Below are positions 24,111 to 35,480 of a stretch of 64,000 nucleotides of DNA, piece after piece (the stretch's first letter is position 1; each line of letters begins with the position of its first letter). The stretch spans positions 133,059,764 to 133,123,763 of the forward strand of contig ML681963.1 of NCBI GenBank assembly GCA_007922195.1, written 5' to 3'. A program made the translations under genes and the position numbers. The notes below the pieces were generated by a model that had not been told where the DNA came from, ran no database searches, and was given only the letters and a program-made list of their open reading frames with translations. The DNA is from Podocnemis expansa (lineage: Eukaryota; Chordata; Testudines; Podocnemididae).

Positions 24111-24569
24111 TTATATCTTAGGGCTTGGCTGTAGACAACGGATTGTGTGGGGTGTTTTTGGATGAAAGATTGAGGGATGTAGGTAATTATACTGATCAGT
24201 AGGTTTTTGGCATAGGGTAGTGTTTATGTGTCCACCCCTAATTTGTACTGTGGTATCCAGAAAGTGGATGTCCTGTGTGCAGTGTCCCAGGCTAAGTTTG
24301 ATTGTGGAGTGGAAATTGTTGAAATCTCTGTGGAAATCTTCAAGGGTATCCTTGCCATGGGTCCAGATGATGGTGATGTCATCCAGGTAGTGTAAATAGA
24401 GGAGAGGTGCTTTGGGATGAGACTTGAGGAAACATTGTTCTAAGTCAGCCATAAAAATGTTGGCATATTGTGGGTCCATGTGGGTACCCATAGCAATGCC
24501 TCTGACTTGGAGGTATACATTATCCTCAAATCTGAAATCCTTGTGGGTATGCACAGGGTTCAGCCACAA
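24111..24569 (-). pseudogene. PLE reverse transcriptase fragment
   Basis: A 152-codon frame carrying the RT core: YLQVRGIAMGTHMDPQYANI, then the catalytic YLDD in LHYLDDITIIWTHG, then KLSLG and FLDTTV. The YLDD motif and GTHMDPQYANIFM block place it in the Penelope family rather than the LINE RTs elsewhere in this window. The frame is open because it is recent or by chance; the surrounding parts are broken. Confidence 0.88.
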
Positions 24570-26068
24570 GGTGTGCTATGGCATCAACTGGGATGGTTCT
24601 TCTAATAGCTTGTAACCCATCTTAGTGTGGGGTGTTGATTTAAAGAACTTCTACATCCATAGTGGCCAGTATGGTGTTTTCTGGAAGCTTACCAATGGAT
24701 TGGATTTTCCTCAGGAAGTCCATGATGTCTCAAAGATAGCTAGAAGTGTTAATAGCATAGGGTCTGAGGAGGGAGCCACATAGCCAGATAAGTCTGCTGT
24801 AAAAGTGCCAATGCCTGAGATGATGGGGGCATCTGGGTTTCCCTTTTTTTATGGATTTCTCAAGAAACTCCCCTAGGCAATACAGGAAGTAATAAAGACA
24901 GATACACCACAAGGACCCCAACCATGAATATTCCATCTACTACCAAAAATCCATAAAAAAGGAAACCACAGACTCCCCATCATCTCAGGCATTTGATAGA
25001 TCAGGACTTCTACAGGAGATGCTTAAAGTTCAGTTCTGAAAAGTATCTCTGTAAAATTGGCATGGCAGGCTCCATGCTGTGTCTCACCAACCCCACAATT
25101 GTCTTTCCACTACTGCACTATGAACAGAGTCACAATGAGAACAGGAGTAACATTCTGATATCCCTGCACCAAAGTAGAGGCCCCATCATGCTGCAAGTAA
25201 ATGAGAATCTTATTCAATACTCAGGCTGTGACATATATGTGAACAACTCTGGTTCCATGTAATAGGGCAAATGCTTGCTGATTAGCTCATTATCTGTCAA
25301 TCTAATCAGTATATCTAGGTTGCCAATCACCATATATCTATGAGAAGTCATTGTTAAATGCTCCGTAAAGTTAATGACTGGTATCAGTGTTTTGAGCCAT
25401 TCTCAGGCTGCAAGTTCACACAGCTTGCTGTTGCCTGCCACTGCGATTGACCATGGGTACTAAAGTAATCTGTTATAGCTACTGAAGCAGAGGTATGCAT
25501 AAAAAATACATCAGGGTGAAATGTATCAGAAGAGACCAGTCTAAAGAATGAATTTTTGACCCAAGAAAGAATGTTAATAAATGCAAAGAACAATGGAATA
25601 AGAGAAATAGTTAATAGCATGTGTGGATTATGTGCTGATCTTACCTCAATATTTTAACTATTCAGACCGCTTTTGGGGGGTGGTGGTGGGGGGAATCCAT
25701 AGGTCTTTATTCAATTTGTAGACAAATTGTTTCTGAATTTCATTTTAAACCCTGAAACTGTTTTTGATTTATAGGAGCACCCAAAAGAATCTTCAACCAC
25801 AAAACACCTTCTTCTTTTTTGTCGTCTTCTTCTTCACTTCTAGAATTTAAAAATGAATGAATTTATTTAAACCAAATTGGGTCTAAAATACTGAGCTGCC
25901 ACATGAAGTAAAATACCTTTCTGACCTACAAGTCCTTCAGAAATAGTCTCCAGTCAAAATTAGTGACAGACAGATCTAAAAGGGTTCAAAGCTCAGATAA
26001 CCTCCCAGAAGCAGAGAAACTCACTCAGTTCATATCTCAGACTATCCTGTTTGGAAAAACTGGAAATG

Positions 26069-26767
26069 GAGTGGCATACGAAGGGTCTCCGGTGCTTGGG
26101 ACTAAGCCTACCATTTGCACCCTCTCATGCCTCACATCCCTCCGTTCATGGCAGGAAGTGTTCAGGCACTGTGCCCTAGCTACCCTGCGGAGGGAGGCCT
26201 GTTTCTTCAGGAGGGAGGGGGTGCATGGTGACTTGGTGGTGCAAATACAGACTTGGCTCCACTGCCTCCCCCTGCTCCACTGTTGCTCAGTGCATGGCAC
26301 CCACTTCTCCCCCTGCAGCCTGGAGCTGGCTCTGATGGGGCAGCCTCACCACCCAGCTGGGGGGTGGTTGGCCTTCAATGGTGTGTACAGTGGGGTGTTG
26401 AGGGGTCCCTCTCAGCACCTCTTGTGCCCTTTGTCCCTTAGAAGTCAAGGCTCAGTGGTGTCCTCTTGCACTTTGCTGCACCAGCCCTGCAATCCAGTGG
26501 CACAGATCAGCTTCCCTGTCCTGGTGAGAGAGGCTGGGCTGGCCCTTTGTGACAGATGAGGAAGGAGACACTGAAGGGTGCCCCCAATTTCTTCGGCGGT
26601 GCTCACCCCATCACATTGTGAAGGACTGGCCAGGCACACTGCCTGGCTCCCTCTTTCCACTGCCCCCTACTTACCCATGACTCCAGGCCAACAGGGCAGT
26701 CTTACTCCCCCAGCCTTGTGGGGGAGGGAGGTGCCACCTTCTGTCACTCCCACTCAGTATGCCATTG
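26069..26767. mobile_element. Non-autonomous hAT-like element, 699 bp
   Basis: Left end gagtggcatac and right end gtatgccattg are inverted. The flanks tggaaatg (26061-26068) and tgaaaatg (26768-26775) agree at 7 of 8 positions. The interior is GC-rich and explains the 198-codon open frame at 25963-26559, which starts outside the element and has no recognisable domain. Confidence 0.75.
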
Positions 26768-28450
26768 TGAAAATGACTTAATAATAGGGTGTCTAGAAAT
26801 TTCTAGCACAGGTTAAGTTGCTATAGCATGAAAATAGCCTTTCTCAGGGTTTTTACTGCTGCTGCTTCCATCCCAAATGAGGCAATTCAAAGATGTTTGA
26901 AAATGAATAATAAACCAGGGCACACAGTAACCCAATGGCTTCAAACACCTGATAGATTTTTGGCTTGGTTCCAATTTGGCTTGAATCTTATCTTATCTAA
27001 ACTGCTTTGTCCATACCTAAATATGAGGATGTACTGTAACTGCTGCTGCTGATTAAAATACCAACTACTGATAAGAAGAAACAAATCTAATGTTGGTAAA
27101 ATGGTAATGAGATGTCCTAGCCTTTGGATACTTGAATACTCCCAAGGAATTGCTGAAGTGTGAAGTTGGCTGAAATTTAGGAATTGAGGTTCAGTTCTTG
27201 GGCTAAGTGGAAAGGTGGTCATAAACTACCTTTTCCTTTCCCTGGTCCTGAGGCTGTCTGGGTGCCACTTCTTCCTCCCCAGCTTAATTTAGAGCCCCAT
27301 AAGGAATAGGAGGTTCTACTGTAAGAGATTTGTCTTAAATCACCTCACCAGTTTATGATTTATTGTTGTGGTTAGTAGTGTGTAAGTACTGTAGTACGAT
27401 TGTAGTACTGTGGTACATGCTTAATCCTAACTGATGTTCAGACAGTGGTTTAAACTGGATGGAGCTTCACTGGGAACTTGAGGGTTGTTCTGGATAAAGC
27501 CTTCCACTGCTGTTATGCTGGTTAAGGTATAAAACCACAGATTCTGAGAAAAGATAAATTTCATTTGAAATCCTTGAGATACTTTTCAAATACCTTAAAA
27601 CTGCTTCTGATTTTTCTCTCTACATAGAAATATATAAATCAGTTTTCCCCCTCCTCTTCTATGAAAGAGGAATTGGTGCACCTGATGGTGAGAATTGGAT
27701 ATTGAATAATGGTTCCTGAGTCAATGAGAGAGATTATAGGTCCTTAATTCCACTTCTTTTAATTAGTGTTTTGCTCCAAAATCCAAAGTACTCTAAGCAT
27801 ACAGATAATAAAATTTTCAGCTGCTACAATTACTGTGAAGGAGAGGTATAGCCAGAAGTGATTTTCTGACAAGGCCTGTCATTGACTCTGGTGGGCCTGG
27901 GCCGCTTCCTGTTATGTGGCTGGAAGCAGGAAGTTTGGGTACTGAGTGGCCAAAAGCTGCCTGATGCTCTGCTTATGTGTCGAGCATCAATAGTAGAAAC
28001 ACTACTTCAGGTGAGCTTGTTTTCAAAGTGCATGGGCCAGAGCTCAACTGTAGCTATGTCCCTGCTGTGAAGATGGATTTTTTGCAGGTATGTATCATAG
28101 CCATTATAAAAAATTTGAATGTGTATCTATGGTAAAGGACTTTTTGGTGCTGGATTAACTGAAGTCTGTGGAAAACTCAAACCAGTTAATTTGGTCTGGA
28201 AATCAGGGTAAATTTATCACAGAACTTGAGTGTTGATTTTTTTCACCAAAGAATGACTTCTTCAGAAGTGATCATGTAAGCTCCTTTGCTTTGCTCACCC
28301 ACCTCAGACTTGACCTGCAAGGCCTGTGACTTAAAAGTGAGAGGATTTTTCTCTCCCAACACATTCATGACTTCTTTGCAGAGAATGCTAATAAATGTGT
28401 TACTGATATCTGTTCTTGTAGGATCATATAAATGCAGGTGTCTTTTCATT

Positions 28451-28821
28451 GGGTATGTCTACACTATAAAAGCAAAGTCGACTTTATTAAGTTGACTTAA
28501 TAAAGTCTACTTAAAGTCAACTTTAAGTAGATCTTATTAAGTCGACTTAGTGAGTACACACTACATTAAGTCAACTTTATAAAGTCAACTTTAAATGGGT
28601 GTCCTGGCTTAATTCGACTTAATAAAGTCGAATTAATGGTCCCACTGAACTAAGTTGACTTTATTAAGTCGAATTAGTTAGTCCACATTGCCTTAAGTTG
28701 ACTTAATAAGTCGACTTAATGGTAAAGTCGACTTTACTGGATCCTAAAGTTGACTTCACTGCCCTGCAGTGTAGACAGGGCTCTGTTTAAGTCAACTTAA
28801 ACACATAGTGTAGGCGTACCC
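28451..28821. mobile_element. MITE-like inverted-repeat element, AAGTCGACTT subrepeats
   Basis: Terminal inverted repeats gggtatgtctacact and agtgtaggcgtaccc flank 340 bp made almost entirely of self-complementary units such as aagtcgacttaat. A 3-bp att sits on both sides (28448-28450, 28822-28824), compatible with a PIF/Harbinger-type 3-bp duplication, though class assignment is inference. No coding capacity. Confidence 0.8.
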
Positions 28822-29324
28822 ATTGAACTCAACATAGACCACTGGATAGTTATTGGGTGGTAAGAGCTTCCAGTCACAGACCCTGGACTGAATTTTAACT
28901 GGTGACTCTGAGGAAAAAAACAAACAGTTTATTTCCATTATAAATTCTTTGATTCTCCAAGCTACGTATTGAGTCCCTCCTATTGAGAGAGTCTAATGGT
29001 TCAGAAAAATGCGGTTCCCTTTAGAAATTGATCATAGAATACTTCCATGAGCAAGGAGTGCATTTTGTGGCCAGTACCCTTCCTTGCTTGTGTTTGCTAT
29101 GTTTATTGATAGCTTTCCAAGAATTACACTGCGATATTGGAAATATTTATTGATGTGAGCTGTGGCTTACCCAAAAATACGATGGTCCTATTGATCTCAA
29201 ACATTGGCATGTAATAAGAATTTGGTCTGTGTTCCATTTTCATAGATATCCTAATCTTGCACTGTCCTGTGACACAGAATTCACTGGTGGCTAAAAGAAC
29301 CAGACAAATTACACATTTGCAGCA

Positions 29325-29510
29325 GAAGAGATTTAGACTGGATATTAAGAAAATAAAAAACCTAATTAAAGGGGCAGTTAACCTCTAGCATAAATTTACA
29401 AGGGAGGTTGTGGAACTCCCATCACTGGAGATTTTTAAAAACACATTGGCTTTGTCAGGGATTATGTAAGTTTATTTGGTCCTGCTTTAGTGCAAGGAAC
29501 TGGACTTGAT
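29325..29510 (+). mobile_element. CR1 3' region fragment
   Basis: Reads the conserved CR1 tail region (agggaggttgtggaactccc ... tttggtcctgctttagtgca ... aactggacttgat) but breaks off before the tail, where another CR1 begins. Either the tail was deleted or a second copy landed here. Confidence 0.7.
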
Positions 29511-31035
29511 GCCAAATCCTAGAAGACCCAAGGAGCTGACTGAGAAAACAGCTGAACTGTTAATGATTATCTTTGAAAACTCATGGAAGAAAGGAGAGAG
29601 TCCAGTCGACTGGAAGACAGCAAATATAGTGGGATTCTGTGAATAGGGAAATAAGGGCGACCTAGGAAATTTTAGACTAATCAACTTAATCTCAGTGCCC
29701 AGGAAGTTAATGGAGTAAATAGATGAGCAGTAGGTTTGTAAACTTCTGGAGGATTAAGTGATCATCAACATGGATTTGCCAACAACAAATCATGTCACAC
29801 CAGCCTAACAGCTTTCTTTGATGGGTAGCAAGCCTTGTGGCTTGGAAGGAAGTGGTAAATGTGGTATATATTGACTTCAGTAAAGCTATTGATACTATCT
29901 CACATGACATTCTTATAAACAAGGTGGGTGCATAACTGTTTGGAAAAGCAGTTCCAAAGAGTAGCTATCAATGGTTCACAGTGAAGCTGGAAGGGCTTAT
30001 TGAGTGGAGTCCCACAAGGATCAGTCCTGCATTCTGCTTTGTTCAATATCTTCATCAAATCATTTTGATAATGGACTAGAGAGTACTCATATACATTTTG
30101 CAGATAATATGAAGCTGGGAGTGGATTGCAAGTACTTTGGAGGGTAGGATCATAATTCAAAAAGATTTGGACAAACTGGTGAAATGGTCTGAGGTAAACA
30201 GAATGAAACAATAAAGACAAGTGTAAAGTACTCTGCTTAGGAAAGAGCAATCCATTGCATATGTACAAAATGGGCAATGCCTGCCTAGGGAAGGGGTACT
30301 GCAGAAAGAGATCGGGGTGTCATAGTGGACCACAAGCTAAATGAGTCAACAGTGTAACACTGTTGCCAAAAAAAAAAAAAAAGCAAACACCATTAGGGGA
30401 TCTTTTAATAGGAGTATTGTAAGTAAGGCATGAGAAGTAATTCTTCTGCTCTACTCCACACTGATTAAGCCTCAGCTGGAATATTGTGTCTGGCTCTGGG
30501 CACCTCATTTCAGGGAAGATATGGACAAATTGGAGAAAGTCCAGAGAAGATCAACATGAATGATTAGAGGTCTGGAATGCTTGGTGTATGAGGAAAGATT
30601 AAAACAGCTGGGTTTGCTTTGTCTAGAAAAGGGGAGGCTGAGAGGGGACATGATAAGTTTTCAAGTATCTAAGAGGTTATCAGGAGGAGGAGGTAGCAAA
30701 ACTATTCTCCTTAACTGCCAATGACAGGACAAGAAGCAATGAACTTAAATTACAACAAGGGAGGTTTAGGTTGGATGTTGGGAAGAATTTCTTAACTATC
30801 AGGGTGATTAACCACTGGAATAAGTTGCCTCAACAGATTGTGGAATCTCTGTCACTGGAAGTGTTTAAGAGCAGGTTAGACAAGCACCTGTCAGGGATGG
30901 TTTAATGGGGTACTTGGTCCTGCCATGACTGCAGGGGACTGGACTTGATGACCTCTCATGGTCCCTTCCAGCTTCTATGAGTCTATGATTCTATTGCTTG
31001 AACTCCCTTTTAGCTCTACGTTCCTATGATTCTAG
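29511..31035 (+). mobile_element. CR1 LINE, 5'-truncated, sense to INSC
   Basis: The + strand holds a broken RT: VYIDFSKAIDTISHDIL around 29870-29920 is the RT motif A block, preceded by a degraded PVSL/HGF-type region near 29770. Downstream come the typical CR1 C-terminal region (about 30450-30700) and the 3' UTR ending ttctatgattctagg. A poly(A) run at 30367-30382 has expanded within it. Multiple frameshifts and stops. Confidence 0.85.
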
Positions 31036-32340
31036 GAAAAAGGGGAGCATTTTCCACTCTTCTTTAAAATGATAAGTGTGCTTTTATCCAGAGAATCTGT
31101 ATTTAGTGTTAAATTGCCCTTGGACTTTGGTTTGCATAATAGTCTCTCCATTATATGAATCTTGCTGTGAGAGACAGGATTTATACTAAACTGGTAATCC
31201 AAATATTTGTATGATATATAAGAACAAGTACAGATATTTAGAGTAATATCTTCTCCGAGTTAACCTTTATCCTATGTTGCTTTGAATTTAGTTTGCATTA
31301 GAAAAATGTATGACTCATTTTTCCACTGAAAAATTCTGCTCTCTTTGAGTTACCTAATCAGATTCCTTCCCATTCTGTCAGATGGTACTTTGAGCACAAA
31401 GACATCACCATCCCTGTCTATCTTGCACCATTCTTTGTGTGTCCTCTGTGATGTTAAGTTTTGTAGGTTTTCCTTCTTTGGCTAGTGTATAATGAAGAGA
31501 TTACTTCAGTTGGACCTTTTTCATGTTCTTTTGGCTGTCCAATAACATGCCTATCATGCCAGGTGGTCTGACTTTATGCTTAAAGCACATTCCAGATAGT
31601 TCCATCTTCTTTTTCTGGATAACTTTCATAGTGAAGAGTTGAGGAATTTTATCACAAATCTCGGCATTAATTATAATTCATTCTATGTAATACCTAGTAT
31701 TTTTCAAAGGCTGTTGCTTTCAAGGGTAGTAAGACATCTGTATGGAGCTTCAGTGAATTTAGAGATTTCATATCTGTGTTAAGACGGAAATAATAGTGGA
31801 ACTGAAGTTTTATGGTTTGGTCTATAATCTAAACTTAAGCACCTTTTAAGATCTACTTAAGCCCTCAGAATAAGTCTTTAGATGGGCATGAGTGATGCAT
31901 AAGCTTTGTATATGCATCCTCTCTGCACAGGGGTACATTTAACACTTTTTGACCAGTGCACAAATATCTCACAAAAATATATGGTACTATATAATTAAGG
32001 AAAGAAGAGTGGTCTTCAATGAACCCAAATATACTCCCTCAGTCAAATATCTAGCATAGGAAGATACACAACATATTTTTGCATATAAAATACTTATTAG
32101 ATAAAATAACTTGAAGCCATGAAATAATTGGCATGTATTCAAATTGTGGTTAATTGAATTCTTCATCTATCACTTAGAGAGCCACATGGGGTACAAACTC
32201 TGCATAGAGGAAGTAATTTTCATTAACAGGATATAATTTAGGATGAAAAAAAATATATACACTCTGCCTGAAACTCTGTTAATTATTAACATGGAATAAA
32301 TATCTAGACATATATTGAGTTTCCATTTTTCTACCTGTCA

Positions 32341-32720
32341 CTCTTTTGAGATTCATCAGCTCATTTGCATCCTAAGCAAGTGAATTTATTCAGAGAGATG
32401 ACACTGTAACACTGCCTTGGAAAGTGGAAGGCCTTTATGTCAGAGCACCAAAAATTAGTCACCTTTGCTACTATAATGGAATAGTGAGATCAAAATTAAT
32501 GGTAATTTGTTCGCATGCTTCCTTACATCTATTAATGGTGTTTATTTGTTTGCGAACACAAATCATGCAATGAAAAGCTGTTAGCCAAATACATGCCCTG
32601 TCCATCCATTATTCCTCAAAGCAGATCAACAGCATCAGAGTAAGATAAGAAAAAAGGCAACAAAGAACACTTGAAATGAAATTATTTGTTTTGATTTTGA
32701 ATTTATGTATAATAATGGTT
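32341..32720. promoter_or_regulatory. Repeat-free patch with transcription-factor-like motifs (candidate conserved element)
   Basis: This stretch has no recognised repeat and holds an exact octamer ATTTGCAT (32363-32370), a forkhead-like TGTTTATTTG (32539-32548) and a homeodomain-like aattaatggtaatt. These motifs are common by chance in AT-rich DNA. I list it only as a candidate intronic enhancer. Confidence 0.2.
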
Positions 32721-32911
32721 ATTCACAATCCCTTTACATACTAATGTCAGCATATATGGTTCTCTACATGCAGTGAGTTGTGTGAATGTTAAGATACATA
32801 ACAATATCATTGCACCTATACCCAAATGGCTGAATTATTGAAAGCTTTATAGTGTAGTGGATTGTTTGAGTTCTAATCCAGCCTCTATCAATGGGTCATT
32901 GTATGGACTAA

Positions 32912-33118
32912 GTTCCAGAGCAGTAGCTGTGTTAGTCTGTGTACAGCAAAAACAACAAAAATCCCGTGTTACGTTAAAAACTAACAAATTTCTTTGGGGC
33001 ATAAGCTTTCATGGACTTCAATCCACTTGGCATCTGATGAAGTTGGTTGAAGCCCATAAAAGCTTATGCCCAAAGAAATTTGCTAGTCTTTAAGGTGCCA
33101 CAGGACTTTCATTGTTTT
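32912..33118. mobile_element. Palindromic PLE insertion with perfect 12-bp TSD
   Basis: Two arms face each other: gcataagctttcatgg in - orientation (about 32999) and cccataaaagcttatgccc in + orientation (about 33054). Outer parts carry the gtgttagtct and ctagtctttaaggtgccac blocks. Flanks tgtatggactaa at 32900-32911 and 33119-33130 are identical. An older subfamily than the 43522 copy. Confidence 0.88.
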
Positions 33119-33369
33119 TGTATGGACTAAAACAAGTTGTGTTTAGCTTGGTTTTGAGAAGCCCTGGCAATTCATAACTCCTATTGCTCAGCAATTCTGC
33201 CAACTAGATCCTTAATTTCTGTCACATTCGAGTGTGCAGTTCAGATCAGTGTAGGGTTGTGTCAGCGCTTACCCTGCAATGATGGGTGCTTCACAATGCT
33301 TTTCTTTTGAAAGTCCCAACCCAGGCCACTTACAAACAGTGAAGCAGCATGCAGGTCATATCTTGATTG

Positions 33370-33610
33370 TCTCTGTATAGTTGAAGCTCTGCTCTAGTAA
33401 TTCTGATTCCAGTATTGTCTCAGAAACACTCCATTCACGTTCTAGCTTCTGCCATCCTTGATTACTACTCACAGGGTGACCCCAACAGACTTTCTGTCCT
33501 CAGGTTTCCCAGGAATGTGTATTCTGCTGTGTACAGTCCTCTTCAGGGCATTTCAAATATTAGAAGTCCATTGCCATTGCAAGCAGTCAATATTGAACAA
33601 TTTGCTACAT
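33370..33610. repeat. Left flank of possible older repeat split by the DIRS element
   Basis: The text here and at 40377-40680 reads to me like two halves of one dispersed reptile repeat, perhaps LTR-derived, with the DIRS element between them. This is recognition from memory of similar sequence, not a demonstrated match. Confidence 0.25.
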
Positions 33611-33671
33611 TAACGGTAGGTTACTTACCAGTAACCACATTTCTTTGAGATGTGCTGCTCACATGCATTCA

Positions 33672-33790
33672 GTATTAGTTCCGAAGGGACAGCCGTGTTA
33701 GTCTAGTAAAGGAAAAAAAGCAAGGAGTCTTGTGGTACTTAAAGACTAACAGATTTATTTATTGCATGAGCTTTTCTCCCATGAAAGGTA
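33672..33790 (-). mobile_element. PLE terminal fragment inside the DIRS element
   Basis: Starts ccgaagggacagccgtgtta and carries aagactaacagatttattta, the PLE 3' end in - orientation, then flips at gcatgagctt to ttctcccatgaaag, the + arm. A very short second arm makes this another inverted pair, interrupting the DIRS terminal repeat after attcagtattag. Confidence 0.75.
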
Positions 33791-35480
33791 GAAGAGGGAT
33801 GAAGTGCTACACTAATAAGAGTCCCTCCTGGCCTCTGGGAGAAGTGCTCAGGGTGTTTAAGTTCTCCGGTGGTCTTTCATAATTAAACTGTGGGCTGCCT
33901 GTGGGTCACAAGGCGATGAGACCTGTGAACTATGGAGCTGTCCTACACCTGAGTGAGGTTCAGACACTTGAGTGAACCAGGTAGCATCTCAGAGTCTCCC
34001 ATGTGGGGAGACTGAGGCTTTTTCCTTATTTCACTCATTCCCTGTGAGTGTGCCCTTTGGTATGGGTGGGGGTGGTCTTCCCCTGGATGTACAGGCAGGG
34101 TATGTGCTTTATTCACCCCTGGTCAGAAGCGCTGATGTGTTTTGCCACCTTTCCAGCAACTATGTGTGTGGGGGGAGACAAGAACCATTGAGGGTCCTAC
34201 CTTCACAAGGAGTGGGGTGTTACCACCCCAAAACATTAGGCCTTTGTCCATCAAGGGAGGGAGCTTGCCTGAAAGCGAATCACATGGCACACTGTCCACT
34301 TCACTCGAGGACCTCAGTGTTACATGCCACCATCTGATGTGTTAGTCTAAGCACGTATGGACTATTGAGATACATAGAATATGGAATGGTCCCTCATGTA
34401 GGCTGCCCATCAAAATGCAGATATTCAAAAGTTCTGAGTAAAAGGCTTTCTTCAAGGTCCTGATAGCCATTAGTTCTCTTGTAGGGAACCAGGGAACCTC
34501 TAGCGGGGAAGGGGAGGGGTAAGCACATTGTTTCTTACCACCTTGGTGATGGTGGTTGATTTCCCCCTTGGAGAGCAAAGGCACTAATGCAGGCTGGCCT
34601 GGAGGGGTAAATGTTCAATGCAGTCTAATGTTGCTAATAGAATTGAAGGGTCATCCCAGCACAGACCTACAAAGGGGTCAAGGAGCTTCGAGAGGTCTGT
34701 AGGGGGAATCTGAGATGATGGGAGGGGGAAAAGAGAGAGATCATGGTAGGGCATCCCTATGGGGCCCAATGGGAATAATGTTAGTGCCCTGTGTTCCCTG
34801 CTCCCCACCATTAGAGTTGTATGCGCTTGGTCGGGGAGCACTGAACTAATCCCCCCATCTCTTTTGTGGGCGGGAGGAGGATTTTCTTCATGGCCACATG
34901 ACATATGGGTACCTCCCAGGGCAGGCCACCTTAGGAGTGCAGTGGCAGGGCAACTCAGTCAGTCTATAGGAACTGCTGAGAGAAGTTAAGGGGTTTTCGT
35001 TGGTCCATTCTCTTGCACTTATCAAGATGTCCAGATGATGAGACCCCTGGATCTCCAATCGCAGGTCTGGGAGGGGTTGGAGTTCTACTGCCTCGTCTAG
35101 CAATGTGGGGTTAATGGAAATCTAGTCCTGATATGAGTGAAAATCAGGACTGTGGTGAGCCAAGCGGATGGTAAGTCCTGCATGGAGGAGCAAGTTAAGA
35201 CAGCTAAATATTAAGTGAGGGTGGTACTCCAGAATAAGCTAACTCATCTAAGCTAACTCAGGCTCTAGCATGAATGGAGCAGAGACTGGGTGAGAGGATT
35301 GTGGTAGGAGTCTGAACCCCAAGCCACTAGGAGAATACTTCAGCTCTGGAGCAGTTGAATAGGATGCCAAAGAAAGAACTTTGGATTCAATCATACATAT
35401 CAGGCTTTAGCATGAAGAATGTTGAAAGAGCAGCCCTGGATGTAACAAGTTAGGAGATGTATAAGATTCCGGGAGAGAAT
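33791..35480 (-). other. Degraded DIRS interior, no recognised domain
   Basis: Moderately GC-rich sequence with several short open frames on both strands, none with an RT, RNase H or recombinase motif that I can see. By position it should be the remains of the DIRS interior between gag and the 3' terminal repeat. Confidence 0.4.

Larger units (their letters stand above)
21774..24992 (-). mobile_element. Penelope-like retroelement, 3.2 kb, with two nested hAT copies and an inverted 5' end
   Basis: Read on the - strand, the order is reverse transcriptase (to about 24111), connector (about 24009-23640), GIY-YIG endonuclease (resuming at 22800-22759 and 22283-22030), and the 3' end (22030-21774). 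The two hAT insertions at 22284-22758 and 22801-23608 split the endonuclease region. At 24890-24992 the sequence flips: PKIHKKGN and LPIISGI are read on the + strand, repeating about 45 bp of the RT segment that is also read on the - strand at 24810-24857. Frames are interrupted throughout, so the copy is dead. Confidence 0.85.

Noticed and set aside
24111..24569. Reverse transcriptase as a host gene (telomerase-like)
   Set aside because: Telomerase and PLE RTs are related, but the GTHMDPQYANIFM block, adjacent connector and GIY-YIG segment identify a Penelope-like element, and it is broken.
25963..26559. 198-codon + strand frame as a coding exon
   Set aside because: It starts outside and runs into a hAT-like element with a 7/8 duplication, and shows no domain or conserved motif.
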